The notes: generated by a model from the sequence alone, not told the origin. Shown: positions 1-11,972, numbered from the stretch's first letter. The stretch is DNA of 64,000 bases from Breviolum minutum Mf 1.05b.01 (GCA_000507305.1 DF239161.1:226541-290540), one strand, 5' to 3'. Translations and numbers: made by a program.

Positions 1-238
1 ATGACGTGACCATCACATGACCTGACCCCGCAACAGACATCAAGACATCAAAACACTTCACTTCAAAGCACAAAACATCACCACCATGGAACGGCAGAAG
101 GCTCGTTCACAGCAAAGAAATGATTTGGGCATCGCGCTGGTCGGTCGCCTTGCGCACATTCTATAGGCAAAGTCTTTCTGTGCTATATAGTTCTTATCCT
201 TTTGGAAACTTCCGCCCCCGGCTTGTCCGGGCACTACT

Positions 239-328
239 GGGATTAAACTGATTAAACCATGAGGATCCCTTTTAAACAAACCATTACAATGGAAAGTATC
301 CGATGTTTTTTTTTCTTGGCTCATTTTG
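239..328. repeat. Family C repeat, partial
   Basis: Shares the 3' half of family C: a taaacaa-type terminus, then an aatggaaagta core, a T-run and a ggctcat end. The 5' half is absent or diverged. Confidence 0.45.
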
Positions 329-508
329 TCTCACCGACTCTAAATGAAGGTCCTGAAATGCTCCAATGTAAATAAATGAGGGGCCGTAAATTGAGTTCCA
401 GATGTATACATGTAATGATGTATTTTGAATACTATAGAACCCAACTGACCTTTCTTTTTCGAAGATCAAACTGCGCAATCGTTTTTTTTACAAAAGAAAC
501 CTGCCAAG

Positions 509-572
509 GATACCATCCAAGAATTCGTCCGCTTCTATAACGGCAGTACCCTCGCTCGACGGCTCAGATCTG
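509..572 (+). CDS. Candidate exon a (unplaced)
   Basis: A 64-nt open patch after an AG, ending at a possible GT donor (ATCTG|gtgatg). One frame reads DTIQEFVRFYNGSTLARRL; a second frame is also open and serine-rich. The GC content is higher than in the flanking repeats. It may be an upstream exon of the MORN gene, but the phase to the next candidate does not match, so this is only a coding-like patch. Confidence 0.25.
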
Positions 573-624
573 GTGATGTGGATGTTTTTTTTTGGTTGTT
601 GATGACCTCGCTAGGGCCACCGTG

Positions 625-725
625 CTAGATGGTGGCAACTCAAACATTTTGGATTTTTACCCTGACCTTGGGACATGATCCAATTTGACTATCTTTTTCG
701 AAGGGGTTGGTTCAACCACCAACTA
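625..725. repeat. Family A MITE-like repeat
   Basis: About 100 bp with inverted ends related to ctagttggtggtttcaa / ttgaaaccaccaactag and the family core atccaatttgacta. This is a diverged copy. Confidence 0.6.
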
Positions 726-796
726 CTTGTAGCTTGCCTTGATGTCTAAATGTCAATATGATTATTGATCATTACGTCACTTCAAAGCTATTAACA

Positions 797-902
797 TACT
801 GTTGGTGGAAGAAATCCTGCACCAGTTGAAAGGTGGTTTATCCTAATATTTACACGGGTTCATACATGTCAGGTGGTGCAGCATTTCTTCCATCAACAGT
901 AC
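797..902. repeat. Family H MITE-like repeat
   Basis: Inverted ends tactgttg-tggaagaaatcctgcac and gtgcagcatttcttccatcaacagta flank a short AT-rich middle. Similar copies occur at 8.3, 32.5, 54.6, 57.7 and 57.9 kb. Confidence 0.7.
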
Positions 903-1023
903 CAGTTCTTCAAATGAAACCATGGTCTCAGTGTACGAAAGGACATCCAAGGACACTGGACTGTCCAGCGCTTTTCCGGTTCCATGAATGGTATAGTTAC
1001 CTAATTTGCTCATAAAAATCAAC

Positions 1024-1129
1024 TACACCCCTGAAAGTTAACATGGAACCCAAAAATGGAGGTTTGGAAGATGAATTTCCATCGCAATTGGGTGATTTTT
1101 AGGTTCCATGTTAGTTTTCGAGGGTGTAA
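1024..1129. repeat. Family D MITE-like repeat
   Basis: Ends acacccctgaaagttaacat and atgttagttttcgagggtgt are inverted copies. The inner arms carry the family ggttcc / ccattttcagg signature. Confidence 0.65.
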
Positions 1130-1355
1130 ATGTAGGTAAATATACCAATCCCAATCCCATGACTCCTCTGAGTTTTGTTGCTAAGTAGTAAGACTTAGTA
1201 AGCCAAATAGGATGATTCCAGAAATACTGTCGACCCCAACGGTTGAGGCATCTCCAAAAATAGTTGAAAGAGATACCCTCTCAGAAAATGAAATGTCTAC
1301 CCTATCTTCAGGGACCAGGACTTAAAAGGAAATGAATTATTTGAACAACAATATC

Positions 1356-1455
1356 AGCTAGCTGGTGGTTTCAAATATTTGTTATTTTCACCCCTATTTG
1401 GGGAAGATTCCCATTTTGACTAATATTTTTCAGATGGGTTGAAACCACCAACTAG
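1356..1455. repeat. Family A MITE-like repeat
   Basis: Near-consensus copy: gctggtggtttcaaatatt, then ttttcacccctatttgggg, then ttgactaatatttttcag, then ggttgaaaccaccaactag. Confidence 0.75.
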
Positions 1456-1788
1456 ATATCAGTTTTCCTTGGATATTCGTTAGTTTTTTTGGGAGTATCA
1501 GCTTGAGAGCTTGAAATTCCTTTTTTTCTTCGCCGGGTCGAACTGCACGGATGTCACTAGAAGTATCATGATGATGCGGCAGCCACCGGAACAGATGGCC
1601 AGTTTTCATGGGAAGCCTATAGGATGTATTAGGTGTTATGTTATGTTGATTATATAATAACACTTCATTCAATCCTCATTCCTTGAGGGTTTGGTTGGGG
1701 GAGGGAGGTATATGATTAGATTTTTGTTCAAATGAGGTTTGTTTAGCAAGTATAGATTCACCACGTGTTGCGTGTTGATTATATCCCT

Positions 1789-1920
1789 ACTGGCATGTCC
1801 TGCTGGTACTTAGTAACTGGCCTTATATAAGCAGGTTGTTTACCTCCCTTAAGTAGGTGAAATAAGCCAACTTACGATCCCGAATCGTTACGATCACTTC
1901 CAGCCAGACATCCAAGTAGA
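1789..1920. repeat. Family B MITE-like repeat
   Basis: Starts actggcatgtcctgctggtac and ends cttccagccagacatccaag. The centre carries the paired aagtaggt modules of family B. This copy has the tcctgctgg/ccagccag type of terminus. Confidence 0.7.
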
Positions 1921-1996
1921 TCCATGATATGCAGCAACCATCTATGTCCAAGAATCATCTATAAGTCCAAGAGCTCCAAGTTTAGAGCCCACTACA

Positions 1997-2118
1997 AGAA
2001 GGGGACCCCCCTAGTTATAAGGTAGTTAGAACCCCCGCAAACCCTATTTAACCATGGTTGTAAAAAGGTATAACTAGGGATAGATCCACTTATAGTAGTT
2101 AGGGGGCCCCATCTTGTA
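1997..2118. repeat. Family F repeat, long variant
   Basis: Inverted ends around agggggcccc / ggggaccccc with an inner accatggttgtaaa segment. The same long variant recurs in opposite orientation at 31.57-31.70 kb. Confidence 0.6.
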
Positions 2119-2178
2119 CTTGGAGGATCATCCCACTTGATTGTCTCCCTATACCCGTTGTTGTTGAAAACTCTCCAG

Positions 2179-2246
2179 TTCTTCCGCCGTTTCCTTCCTT
2201 TCGACCGATGAGGAACATCCGGTGCTGGATGGCGTGTACCCTGGAG
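2179..2246 (+). CDS. Candidate exon b (possible MORN gene 5' exon)
   Basis: 68 nt between an acceptor (aactctccag) and a GT donor (CTGGAG|gttttg). The likeliest frame reads SSAVSFLSTDEEHPVLDG then VYPG, which would be the start of a MORN unit. The phase does not join directly to the next exon at 3,668, so an exon would be missing or this call is wrong. A second frame is also open. Confidence 0.3.
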
Positions 2247-2581
2247 GTTTTGGGGCTCCAACATGACACCCTTCTCAAACACTAAATGTTGGTAGTACCT
2301 GTTCGGTTAAAATCCAACATGATCTATGGAGGATTTATGGTGCATATCTAAATGAATATACCCTTGAGATCCAAACATCAACCACCTGAGGTTCGTTATC
2401 ACTGCACTCCTCACGCTTTACCGAAAACACCCATGACTCAGGAGCTACTTGTGCCAGGCATGTTCCTACAAGATGGCTCAGCTCAAAAACACACCTTTGG
2501 AAACAAGCAAGACTCGGGGAGCAGAATTTGCTTGCATTGCAAAAATATGTTCAATTGCACTGCCCTTGCTGAAGCACATTG

Positions 2582-3360
2582 AAAAAAGAGGAGGACCTTG
2601 AGTTCAAAATAGAGGAGACATGAAGAAGAAGAAGGTGGCACAATATTCTATATCTTCCAAGTTCTTGACCAATAAAAACAAGCTGATGAACTGCAAAACT
2701 TCAGGGAAAAACATAACAACAAAAATCAAAAAGAGGAAAACATAGACAAGTGAAGGTTTATTAAGCTTATTGTTGGTGAACTATTAGGGTAAACTATTCA
2801 TTCTCCCTGATTTGAACATAGTTCATCTAATAGTTTCATCAACATGAATCCCAAATCTTGGTGAACTATTCATTCTCCCAAAACACATCCGCAAGTCACA
2901 AGGGTTCGTACTATCGGTATCCTACATAATAAGATATATTGATTTAATTTTGTTCATATATATAAATATATATTCATATATACAGTATTTGTATACGCAC
3001 GTGAAACACAACTGTTGGCCACCAGCCCAAACCACCAAGTTACCATTAGCCGAATATTTGAGGAGCCAGCCACTGCTTCGGGAAAAAAAACATGTGACAG
3101 TTGAACATTTTGCCAAGATCAGCAATAATATTCACCATTAAAACAGTGAGTTATAAGGATATTCTGCTGACATTTTGGATACATATAAGTACTTAGGATC
3201 ACTGGGTTGGGCATCACCAATCACATGTGGTACCACGTATGTAAGGACGCATATTTGTTATTTTACCCACTGTCTTATAACTAGAGTATCAGCACTTTTA
3301 GACCTGCCCTGGTGATCGCTTAATACGAGTCTATATAAGAAATGCATCCCTAAGACTCCT
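2582..3360. other. No gene or clear repeat seen
   Basis: AT-rich sequence with a tatata-rich stretch near 2,955-2,985. ORFs here are short, overlap on both strands and show no splice-flanked coding pattern. Confidence 0.5.
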
Positions 3361-3507
3361 TGGGATGCCATGGGTTATCACATCTACGCCCCTGGGGTGT
3401 CAATAGGACGGTCTGGTGTTTCCACAGAAAGAAGGGTCGGGATTCTGAGGGTTGACAAAAACCCAAGAAATCTCCAACAGGATGCACTGAACGGACCCCC
3501 AAACCTG

Positions 3508-3608
3508 GCTAGGTGGTGGTTTCAAAGATTTTGTTTTTTTTCACCCCTACCTGGAGAAATGATCCAATTTGACTAATATTTTTCAAATGGGTTGAAACCA
3601 CCAACTAG
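3508..3608. repeat. Family A MITE-like repeat
   Basis: Begins ctaggtggtggtttcaaaga and ends ttgaaaccaccaactag, with the standard aatgatccaatttgacta core. It lies about 60 bp before the first confident MORN exon. Confidence 0.75.
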
Positions 3609-3667
3609 CTGAGTATCTAATAGGGCCCATTCGAATTTTTGATGGACGAAAATAACCACAGTGCCAG

Positions 3668-3730
3668 GTACATGCGCCACGGTGAGGGTACACAACGTTG
3701 GCCCGATGGCAAGACCTACAAGGGCTACTG
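3668..3730 (+). CDS. MORN gene exon c
   Basis: Acceptor gccag|G, donor TACTG|gtttgg, 63 nt. The reading is YMRHGEGTQRWPDG followed by KTYKGY(W): the end of one MORN unit (H-G-E-G) and the start of the next (Y-K-G-Y-W). The last codon TG|G is split and is completed by the first base of the exon at 5,028. The 5' neighbour must end in phase 2 and has not been identified. Confidence 0.75.
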
Positions 3731-5027
3731 GTTTGGGAGCTCATTTTTCACAATCGGGGGGGTGACATTATTTGTTGAAAAAGACTCGAGTGGTTGAAGA
3801 TGTTTAGTGGCGAAGCTTTCTATATTAGTATACTGTGTATATTATAAAAATATGTGTTTACCTCTTGATTCGATATAATCTGAGGAGGAGTTGTAGAACA
3901 CGCAGAGAGAATCCCAATTTGGTTGTTTGTTCGATTTGAAGGGGAATTGCCCTCCTCGTGCCTCATCATTCATGGTTTTTCAGGAAGTCGCACGGATGTT
4001 GAGGACAAGACGATGTCAATTTGCCATGTCGAGCTTCGAAGTGACCTTAAAGTTTAAAGATGATACCCTGGGTTGGAGGTCGTGTAAAAAGGTCACAAGA
4101 ACCTCTGTCTCCAGGTCACTAGTAGGGAATAACCTATTCAAGAGTACAGTAGTTCTACGTATACCAAGATAAGAAGGACATCATACAACTGCTACACCAA
4201 CGGTCTCCTTACTCGTTTCGCAAGGAGTGCCCCCGCAACTGAACACCGGGGATCCCTATAGGTTGGTTTCAATATGCAACCAGAATCCGAATCACCAACC
4301 TTCACCAACACGTGACAACCCCCCCCCCAAAGGTTAATAGCAAAAAAAACCTGAAAGCTATGGAGGGGACTGGAAGAGGATCCGGCTTCCTTTTTTGGGG
4401 GATTCCCTGTACCTTTGCTGGTTTCGACTTCAGGGGATATGTTCAAATTGAGGATTGCGGTTTTCAGAATCATTTGTTTCTCCTCACTAAAAAGGTACAT
4501 GGCAGTACTGTTTTTCTGTTGAAAAAAACCAAGTTCCAAGGAATTCATCGTGTTCCTCGAAATATGCCAAGATTTCAATAGATTGGACATGTCACCTTAG
4601 AACTTATCCAAAAAAGAACCCTACCCTACCCTCCATGAAGCTAAAAAATCGCGCACCTGAAAATGGATGGTTGGAAGACGATCCTTTTCTTTTGGGGCCC
4701 GACCTATTTTCGGGAGCTATGAATGTTAGTTTTTGGGAGTGTTCCCTGCATATTCTTCTGAACTGACTGAAAAAAGAAGCAAGAGGAGGAAGGTGTAGAT
4801 GTTGGCCACATGTCCGTATCCAGTAACCCAGGTTGGTATTCCGATTTTTCCATCGGAATGGGAATGAAACAGATCCTGATATTCAAAGTAACAAATCACA
4901 ACAGATATACTGGAGTTACGAGGCAGACCCCGAGCCGATATCGTTATAAATGGAGTATGTTATGTTACCCCTTTTCATGATGAGTTCCGCCATGTGCATG
5001 AAAAAAAACATCACTCTTCGACTTCAG

Positions 5028-5076
5028 GGAAAATCACGTCTACGAGGGCCCTGGAAAACTCTTCAATGACTATGAG
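5028..5076 (+). CDS. MORN gene exon d
   Basis: Acceptor cgacttcag|G, donor TATGAG|gtacat, 49 nt. Its first base completes the Trp codon of the previous exon, giving YKGYW-ENHVYEGPGKLFND. That is one continuous MORN unit across the splice. It ends in phase 0, matching the next exon. The Y-to-Y spacing after this unit is 30 rather than 23 residues, so there is a short insertion. Confidence 0.75.
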
Positions 5077-5824
5077 GTACATGGAGCAGTTGGAGGGTGA
5101 GATTTAGGTCATTTTCCCCATAGGATCCATAGTTGATTGGTATATTTATCTACCGTAAGAATCCGAAGGCCCCTCAAAACTCGCTATTTTGAGGACCTGG
5201 AAACAGGTTCAAACCCTTCCATTAGAGGGTCCAATGATCCTTAGGGTACTAATGTACTTACCATGGCAATTGACCAATTCATGGATCGGTAAATATATCA
5301 TACATGCCCTGGTCTTCCAGTCATACCTGCTTATGTCTTTTTGCGTAGGTAAGTTCCAAATAGATCCAGGATTCATACCTCACGTTGGTTCAGCCGATCG
5401 TGATGGATCCGTAACAAGTTGCCTTTAAAGAGAAACATATTGGAACTTCACCCTAAGAAATTTCATAGACTCATAGACCTCACCCTAACATCAGTGTCAG
5501 TGTCAGTATGAAAAAGATTGACCATCTCTGGAATCTCTGAAAAAGATATGCTAAGCACAACAGATTCTGAGATTCACAACTGCGGGCTAAACCCCTTGTG
5601 AAAGAAAACCGTAAATCATTGAGTTGGCCCACAGTAGTTCGGAACTGGTAGGTTGCGTTCGAATCCTTAGTTATTCCTGTAACTTCATTATGTCCGGTGA
5701 ATATCCTTGTAACATTATCCAGCTTACCACAAGGGTGGTTACAATCACTAGGTTCGGAGGTCCTGAGGCTTCATTCAACAAGGTCAAATATCAGTTGGCA
5801 CTGCTGGATTTCTAGGGTCCGTGC

Positions 5825-5947
5825 TACTTGGATGTCCATGGTACTTAGTAACTGGGTTATAACCCCTACATAAGTAGGTTACAACTCCCTCAAGTAGGTT
5901 ATAAGCCAACTTACTAAATAGTTTCTAACTTCCATGGACATCCAAGT
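5825..5947. repeat. Family B MITE-like repeat
   Basis: Ends tacttggatgtccatggtac and ttccatggacatccaagta are near-perfect inverted copies. It lies in the intron between exons d and e. Confidence 0.75.
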
Positions 5948-6249
5948 ATCGATTCTGTTGTGTTATTTGCCCTTTGGTAGTTGGTGGGTTTGGTGGTTTG
6001 GATTCTTTCCGATTTGCAAAGCAGTCCCCTTCATCAAGGAATATGAGGATTTCCAAACTATTGGCTCCGAAGGCAGAAGGCATCAAGTGAAATCATGTTT
6101 TTTTTAACCATCACAGTACTGGGATTTGTTTAAGGTGTTTTTTTTTTCGGATTGCACCATGCTAAACCATCATTTGGGAGAGTTGTTTTACTTTGTTCCA
6201 ACCACCTTGAGCAAATCCAAGATTATCGTGTTGTGTTGAACCACAACAG

Positions 6250-6295
6250 GACATGGCCAATGACGTGAATCCTATCTATAATGGCGACTGGAAGA
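6250..6295 (+). CDS. MORN gene exon e
   Basis: Acceptor ccacaacag|GAC, donor GGAAGA|gtgtct, 46 nt. It reads DMANDVNPIYNGDWK plus one base. That base joins AT of the next exon to make Asn, giving YNGDWKNGKRHGNG, an almost perfect MORN consensus. This is the strongest single join in the gene: both phase and motif agree. Confidence 0.8.
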
Positions 6296-6799
6296 GTGTC
6301 TTGGGCGATCATGTTGTTGAAGTGTGTTCAACCCGCTTTTCAGGTAGGCTTCAGGGGGTCTAAACGGCCCCCCAAAATGGCCTCAGAATCCTTAGATTTT
6401 GTGGATTTTTTGGAACTTGGACTTGGTGTTTACAACTGGTCCAAATTGATGGTGTTTCTTGGAGTGCCTAAGGTTGATGGGTTTCTTCCAACCCTTTTTT
6501 TTGGGTTGGCTTTTTTTTGGTTCATTCACCCCTTTACCTCAATACGTAGACATCAGTTTGATCCCAACTATATACAGGAGAGGGAAGAAGTTGGGAATTA
6601 AATTTTTCGACACCTACAAGTCAGATCGGATGTAACCATCCTGGATTAGATATCCTATCCTGTCATGGGTTTTTGGCGCCACTTTTGACATATTACTTTT
6701 AAGGGATTATTAGCTGGATTCGATTTTTGATCTTCAATCGATCTTGGTGGGAGTTTTTTTTTAGGTGGGGGGAGATTTGTTTGGGATCGTGCTAGCTGC

Positions 6800-6905
6800 T
6801 AATTTTTGTGCCTGGCGGGCGGGGCGTTGTTCGGCGCTCTGGCTTTTAGAAAACGCCCGGGGAAAAAGGTCCCAGATTCGATTCACGCCGTGGCTAGCGC
6901 ATCTT
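6800..6905. other. GC-rich patch with a 7-bp stem
   Basis: gggcgtt and aacgccc can pair, with gctagc at both ends. The composition differs clearly from the AT-rich flanks. I could not fit it to a tRNA (no D or anticodon arm) and give it no function. Confidence 0.3.
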
Positions 6906-6921
6906 GCTTTTTGGATGAAGA

Positions 6922-6956
6922 TGATGAGCATGAGCATGAGCATGAACATGAGGAGG
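6922..6956. repeat. gatgagcatgagcat microsatellite
   Basis: Short tandem array of a 6-nt atgagc-like unit. Confidence 0.7.
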
Positions 6957-7365
6957 ACTACAAGGATCATGCAACCATGTAAATAATTGGGTTTTTGGTG
7001 CCTCAGGAGGTGCTTGGGGGTCATACAAGGTGGGTTCCCTATCAGTTAGAAGTAGGGGCCCATAATAAATAACTCCACTTTTAGATGGATAAATTGGGGG
7101 CGAATTCCACGATGTCAAATTTTCTGTTGACCCCGGGGTCAGCTGGTTGATACATCATGTAACTTCAGTTACCCAATTTATTTTCGGCCATTTCGAACGG
7201 GGCCTCAACCTCAGAACTTCAACATTCATGACTGACTGGTGACCCATGGCCCACGTTGAGAACCCGGTACCTTCCCTTGAACCTGAAAATGGACCCCTCA
7301 TGCTTCCGAAAGGGATTCCAAAGATGGAAATCATCTTGGTTTGTGAGATTCCATTATTTCCATTC

Positions 7366-7482
7366 CCCATAGGATCCATGTATGGATTATTTACCTATAC
7401 ATTTATATAAGTGAAAAAATGGCCACATTCATGGGTAAATGTAATAAATGTGGGTAAATAGTCCCGTCCCATGGATCCTTTG
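7366..7482. repeat. Family E MITE-like repeat
   Basis: Ends cccataggatccatgta and tcccatggatcctttggg are inverted. The inner arms are tacctatacattta and gggtaaatgtaat-type segments. Confidence 0.65.
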
Positions 7483-7627
7483 GGTTCCTCTTTTTGTTTT
7501 TTCGGTGTATCGAAATACAATGGCAGGAGTTGCCATGGGGGCATTTGTCAAAGGGTGACATTCCATTCCTGCAACCCACCAGTGATCTCATGGATGCCCA
7601 TGATGTCCATTCGACCGTTTTGCCCAG

Positions 7628-7673
7628 ATGGAAAACGCCATGGTAATGGAGTGTTGCGATGGGAAACATGGAT
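7628..7673 (+). CDS. MORN gene exon f (3' end uncertain)
   Basis: Acceptor cgttttgcccag|AT. Read in the frame set by the previous exon it gives GKRHGNGVLRWETW, finishing the MORN unit begun at 6,250. The 3' end is unclear: a GC donor (GGAT|gcagag) is drawn here, but the frame stays open for about 30 more nt to other possible donors. No following exon could be joined with confidence. Confidence 0.7.
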
Positions 7674-7837
7674 GCAGAGGGGAGAAGGGAAGGTCCTTGA
7701 GGGTAATCGCAACTGGGTTTGTAGCCCCATTTATATAAGTAGAGTAGGAGCTGAACACTTCGGAGTGGTGTTTTTTCACAAGCTTTGGGGTAATCCATGG
7801 TAATCCAGAAAGGAGGTTTAGGTAGATACGCATGCAG

Positions 7838-7925
7838 CAAACCAAGTAAGAGGGGTGCTTGGGGTTACCAACCCTGCACATCCAAACACCTCCTGCAAAG
7901 GTACTTGGACCTCAAAAATAAATAG
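7838..7925. repeat. Family G repeat fragment
   Basis: Contains the family G words acaccTcctg, caaaggtacttgga and ttggggtt. The boundaries are not defined. Confidence 0.4.
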
Positions 7926-8300
7926 AATATACCTAAAACACCGAACCTCAGGAGGTATGACTGGATGTTTAGGGCAACACGCTTATTGATTCACCAACCT
8001 GCAATCATTTAGGCGGAGATTTGATGGAGGTAAACCAACCCACAAAAGCTCTTCGATCATTTCTACTTCGAATATCTCGTTTTTAATGCAGGTGTCACGT
8101 GTAGCTTTTGGGGGCAAACCTGAAACATCAATAGACACAAATTCGTGTTTACTATGTTTGCCTAGAAGATCCAGGGGTTCGTTCCTATGATTACATCATA
8201 TTACATCTTTGGGTGTAGAATGCCAGGTCGAAGCGACTTCAGGAATAAGAACTATACTGTTACTACTCTTCGTGCAGAAATCCGGCAAACCAGGTGATAC

Positions 8301-8401
8301 TCTTGATGGAACATATCCTGCACCAGTTGATCTGGTACATATTTCATTTTTTAAGGGTTTCTTACATGTCAGGTGGTGCAGGATTCTTCCATCAACAGTG
8401 G
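8301..8401. repeat. Family H MITE-like repeat
   Basis: cttgatggaacatatcctgcacca opposes tggtgcaggattcttccatcaa. Confidence 0.7.
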
Positions 8402-8718
8402 TACCCTAAACATGCAAATATATTTTTGGGGTCCAAATACCTTCTCAGGCGGTGTTTGGAGGTCTAGGGGTAGATGATAGTCGTAGAATCTCACCTCTTA
8501 TGTGGGTTTTGGTTTCGTATTCTTAGCTACCGCGCGGTGCACTGCCATCAGTAGTAGCGTTCTGTCTACCTACGTTAACCATCACGCAAGTTTCACGATT
8601 GAAATTCTTTTGGAAAACGTTCCAAAAAAGGTTTCGATCCATATTATTTCATGGCGCAACCCCCATGGAAAGTCATGAATGGCCAGTTGGAAGAGGTTTC
8701 AAGCCCTACGTAGAGGGG

Positions 8719-8785
8719 ACAACAACTGTAACCATAGCTCTTAACCACTTACAAGTCCTTGGAATGATCCTCCAAGTGGTAGGTA
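8719..8785. repeat. Family L repeat fragment
   Basis: Contains cacttacaagtcc followed by tggaatgatcctccaagt, one arm of the family L palindrome at 36.5 kb. Confidence 0.5.
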
Positions 8786-8875
8786 ATTCTGTGTTTTCTG
8801 GGGGCCCAAAATCATCTTCCAGTCATTCTTTTGGTGATGGAAAGGCCTGAGGCTCCAGGGTTAAACAGTACCCTA

Positions 8876-8992
8876 CTGGGATGTCCTGCTGGTACTGGAT
8901 GTAACTGGATTATTTCACCCCTTTATAAGTAGGTTATAAGTCCCTTACGTAGGTTATAAACCAAGTTACTAACTTCCATGGATATCCAAGTA
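8876..8992. repeat. Family B MITE-like repeat
   Basis: Starts ctgggatgtcctgctggtac and ends cttccatggatatccaagta. The two ends are of different terminal types. Confidence 0.7.
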
Positions 8993-9289
8993 GTCTTCCA
9001 GATACCTTTCACGTGAGGATCGGTGTTTGAAGTGAAGCCATAAACATCTCCTGAGGTAAGTTTGGCCTTTAGGGTGTCCTTTCATACCGAGCCTCCCGTA
9101 CGGTATGACTGGGGAATTTTGGAAGACTAGGGGTATGACTCTAAGATCCATGCAATTACACTCCGGTGAACTAACATGGACCATCCACCATTTTCATGGC
9201 ATCTACCACCAAAAATGGAGATGTTCCTTGGTCTATGTTAAGGGTTTACAGCATGGTATTTTCTATTGTCTTAATATTCGAATATATAT

Positions 9290-9530
9290 ATATATGCCTA
9301 AATTTGATCCCGTCAGCGTCCATGGATCCCGCATCGAAATTTTTATACCTCCCTTGGTGGATCCGAAAACAATTCATCCTAAGGAACAAGACAATTCGGA
9401 TCGCGCACGACAGGGCAGCTCAGAACGGATCTACGGATCTCACGCGAAAAATTCCCCCCGGTCGTTGTTTTTTTGTTTTTTCCGGAAGCTTCGGAAAAGA
9501 AGGGACCTCGCCCTTGATTCCTGGTGATTC
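9290..9530 (+). other. Open coding-like patch, unassigned
   Basis: About 240 nt of higher GC sequence open in two + frames, one containing DPVSVHGSRIEIFIPPLVD. There are no flanking MITE ends and no recognised motif. It could be an exon, a relic or chance. Confidence 0.25.
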
Positions 9531-9644
9531 CGTAGCTATTTCTGTCGAACTTGTGAAATGTATATATAGTATGTATATCTATCTAGCATTTGGTTAGTAT
9601 AGAAGTGGGGTATAGGTGCTCCTTGGAAGGTATCGTTACTGGGG

Positions 9645-9990
9645 GTGTGGTCTGGATCAAGCCCCGGTCCCACAAACGATCCAGACCTCTGATCCAGACC
9701 TTTCCAAGGGAGTTGAGCCAGACCTGTGGACTGCTATAATATGGGCGAGTTATGACGAGTTGATGTCTGGTCTGGTGATGATTGCATGTTTTTTGGTTTC
9801 CTGCTCTGCAGTTATTCACCCTGCCAAGCAGCCAAGCAACAAACTGTTGTAAAGCCATGCTGTCAAGCAGCCAAGCTGTCCACTTGCTTCCTGCCCACCT
9901 GCGTCCAAGCTGCAACATCACAAGAACGTGGGTCCAATTCTAGGCCGATCCAGGCCCGGATCCAGACCGATCCAGACCCAATACAGACCT
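9645..9990. repeat. Degenerate gatccagacc and caagcagccaag repeats
   Basis: Several copies of gatccagacc-like words occur at 9,650-9,730 (both orientations) and 9,945-9,990. They flank a block with repeated gccaagcagccaag. The structure is irregular and the origin unknown. Confidence 0.5.
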
Positions 9991-9999
9991 TGTGATTGT

Positions 10000-10920
10000 T
10001 TGGTTTCCTTCCTTTCTTCAAGCTGTTGGTTCAAAATCCATGAAATTTGGAACTCATGCCAACCGGTAGCAAGGGTGCTTAAACCCCAAGTTTGAATCCA
10101 AGTGTGAACACTATGGCTGGTCTATTTAGCTGTTTCTATTTTAGATTTCTCCGCCTGTCCATGTGACCTTTGGTCAAGCCACAGAATCAAAAAAAATCAT
10201 GTCACATCATGAAAAAATAATGATCTTCTAGTTGGGCATTAGAGACCTGTGGACCATGCCTCTATATGTTCCGGACGTGCGGATCACTGTGGGACGATCC
10301 AGAGTGTCTTTAGAGCCATACCAATTTTCTCTATATGCATTTTTATTTCTATATATACGCTCATATTGTAGGGTTCATATGATTGCTACATCTGTGTAAA
10401 TTGACCCCATACAAGTCCATTATCCATGTTGGAAAATACAGTACTTTTTTGTTCATGGATCTTGAGGGAAATACAGATTTTTTTTCAGGTGATATGACCA
10501 AATAAAACTCATGGATTCTATGATTGAATCAAACCTTTACCAAGATTGTGAGATGTAGCAAGAATCATTCCTTCACAAAATTAGGTTTCAAGGGGTTTGA
10601 AGAATTTTTGTTGGCCGAAATGTCATAGCATGACAGCAGGACCATGAATTTTGAGTGGCGGGCCGTTAAACTTCAAGGGGTGCACCCTGAGTTTATTGTG
10701 CTCAACATGTGCCAAAAAACAGTTTGTAAAAAAACGTGATACACCATACCTGTTCAATATTGCCCATTTTTTTGATAATATGTACAATGTTTTTTTTTGG
10801 ATCCCCAAAACAACGATCCGTGTGGAAGACATGTTTCTTAGGCTCAACTGCCTGTAACCTGCTAAGCACTCGATTGATCATTACTTGGGATAAGATTTGT
10901 TCGCAACAAATGTCAGACCT
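10000..10920. other. No gene or clear repeat seen
   Basis: AT-rich sequence with poly-T and poly-A runs. ORFs at 10.62-10.99 kb overlap on both strands and have no recognisable motif. Confidence 0.5.
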
Positions 10921-10923
10921 GAG

Positions 10924-11040
10924 CAAATTGTAACGACCAAACCGTTGGTGGGTGACCCAAAAATGTGGTTTAGTAGGGGAATCCACCCAAAATGCCGTTA
11001 ATTCAGGTTTGGGAAACTATAGGCATAGTAATTTACCCAG
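10924..11040. repeat. Family J repeat
   Basis: Contains gcaaattgtaacgaccaaacc, a central gttaattcaggttt and the end tagtaatttaccca. Related copies lie at 33.0 and 55.8 kb. Confidence 0.6.
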
Positions 11041-11044
11041 AATC

Positions 11045-11970
11045 ATGAGTAGTTCAAAGGTTGGTTTGGCTGATAAACAGAGACTGTGTATTGGCTCAGT
11101 GGATTGGTGAAGAATTCTGAAATGCTATGTTTGTAAACTATATTACCCCAGGATTCAGACCATTTGCACCATTTGTCGAGGCAAAACTTTTGGTGATCGT
11201 CAATTCTCAGGCGTCAGAAAGGCGCCAATTCCTGAACTTGAAACATACATTTCCTGGAAGTCAAGCCGACCATTAGAATAATAGCAACCCCAATTTTGGA
11301 TGATTAGAATTATTTTTGAGAAAAACAGTCGACTTGGTGAACACATGGTGAACATTTTGTTTAAATGGTATTTCGACTGCCAGGGCACGTAATGTTTTGA
11401 TATGTTTTATTTGTTTTTTGTGTGAGAAACGGAAGTTGTTGGAACATATATTGAAAATATATTGAAAATCATCTTCAAAAATGCCTTGGGAACAGGATAT
11501 TTTAGTTCCCATTGATTCGACCAATACTGTTTTTTTCTTTATCCGGTATTTTTTTTTGGAATATTATATTTGGATACATTTGGTACTTACTCACTATATA
11601 CCTTTCACAGTTTGATGATTTCACTTTCAGACTTTGAAACCACTACGTGGCTTCATATTGCACATGTGGAAGGTGGTGTTTGTTTGTTTTGTTTTATTCT
11701 TCTTTGAATTTGTTCACCTCTTTTCGTATTTGAGGAAGATTTCCTAGTTGTTTCATATTTTGTTCAGATGGGTGATTCAACCACGTCCGTTAAAACAAAA
11801 AAACATTGCCGACCCAGCCTGCCTTGCTAGATCTATGATGGAGAGTTCCAGCATGACTGCTTCCATGGCCGGGGAACAATGCCGGACGCTGAGTGATGGG
11901 AACATTTTTTGGGATTGATTGAAGGAGTTTAGATGAAGGAGATGAGTTGTAGTTGTATTTTGTTCTTTGT
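11045..11970. other. No gene seen
   Basis: Low-complexity, T-rich sequence. A decayed family A fragment may lie near 11,740-11,785 (ttcagatgggtgattcaacca). Confidence 0.45.
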
Positions 11971-11972
11971 AT

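Noticed and set aside
833-1015. 60-aa ORF with YTGSYMSGGAAF
   Set aside because: Looks MORN-like, but it is a translation of the family H repeat, which recurs elsewhere.
6800-6905. tRNA-like patch with gattcgattc and gctagc ends
   Set aside because: No consistent D or anticodon arm could be folded; kept only as a GC-rich stem.
8092-8130. Possible exon after ttttaatgcag (VSRVAFGG)
   Set aside because: Good acceptor, but no donor, no MORN pattern and no phase match to exon f.
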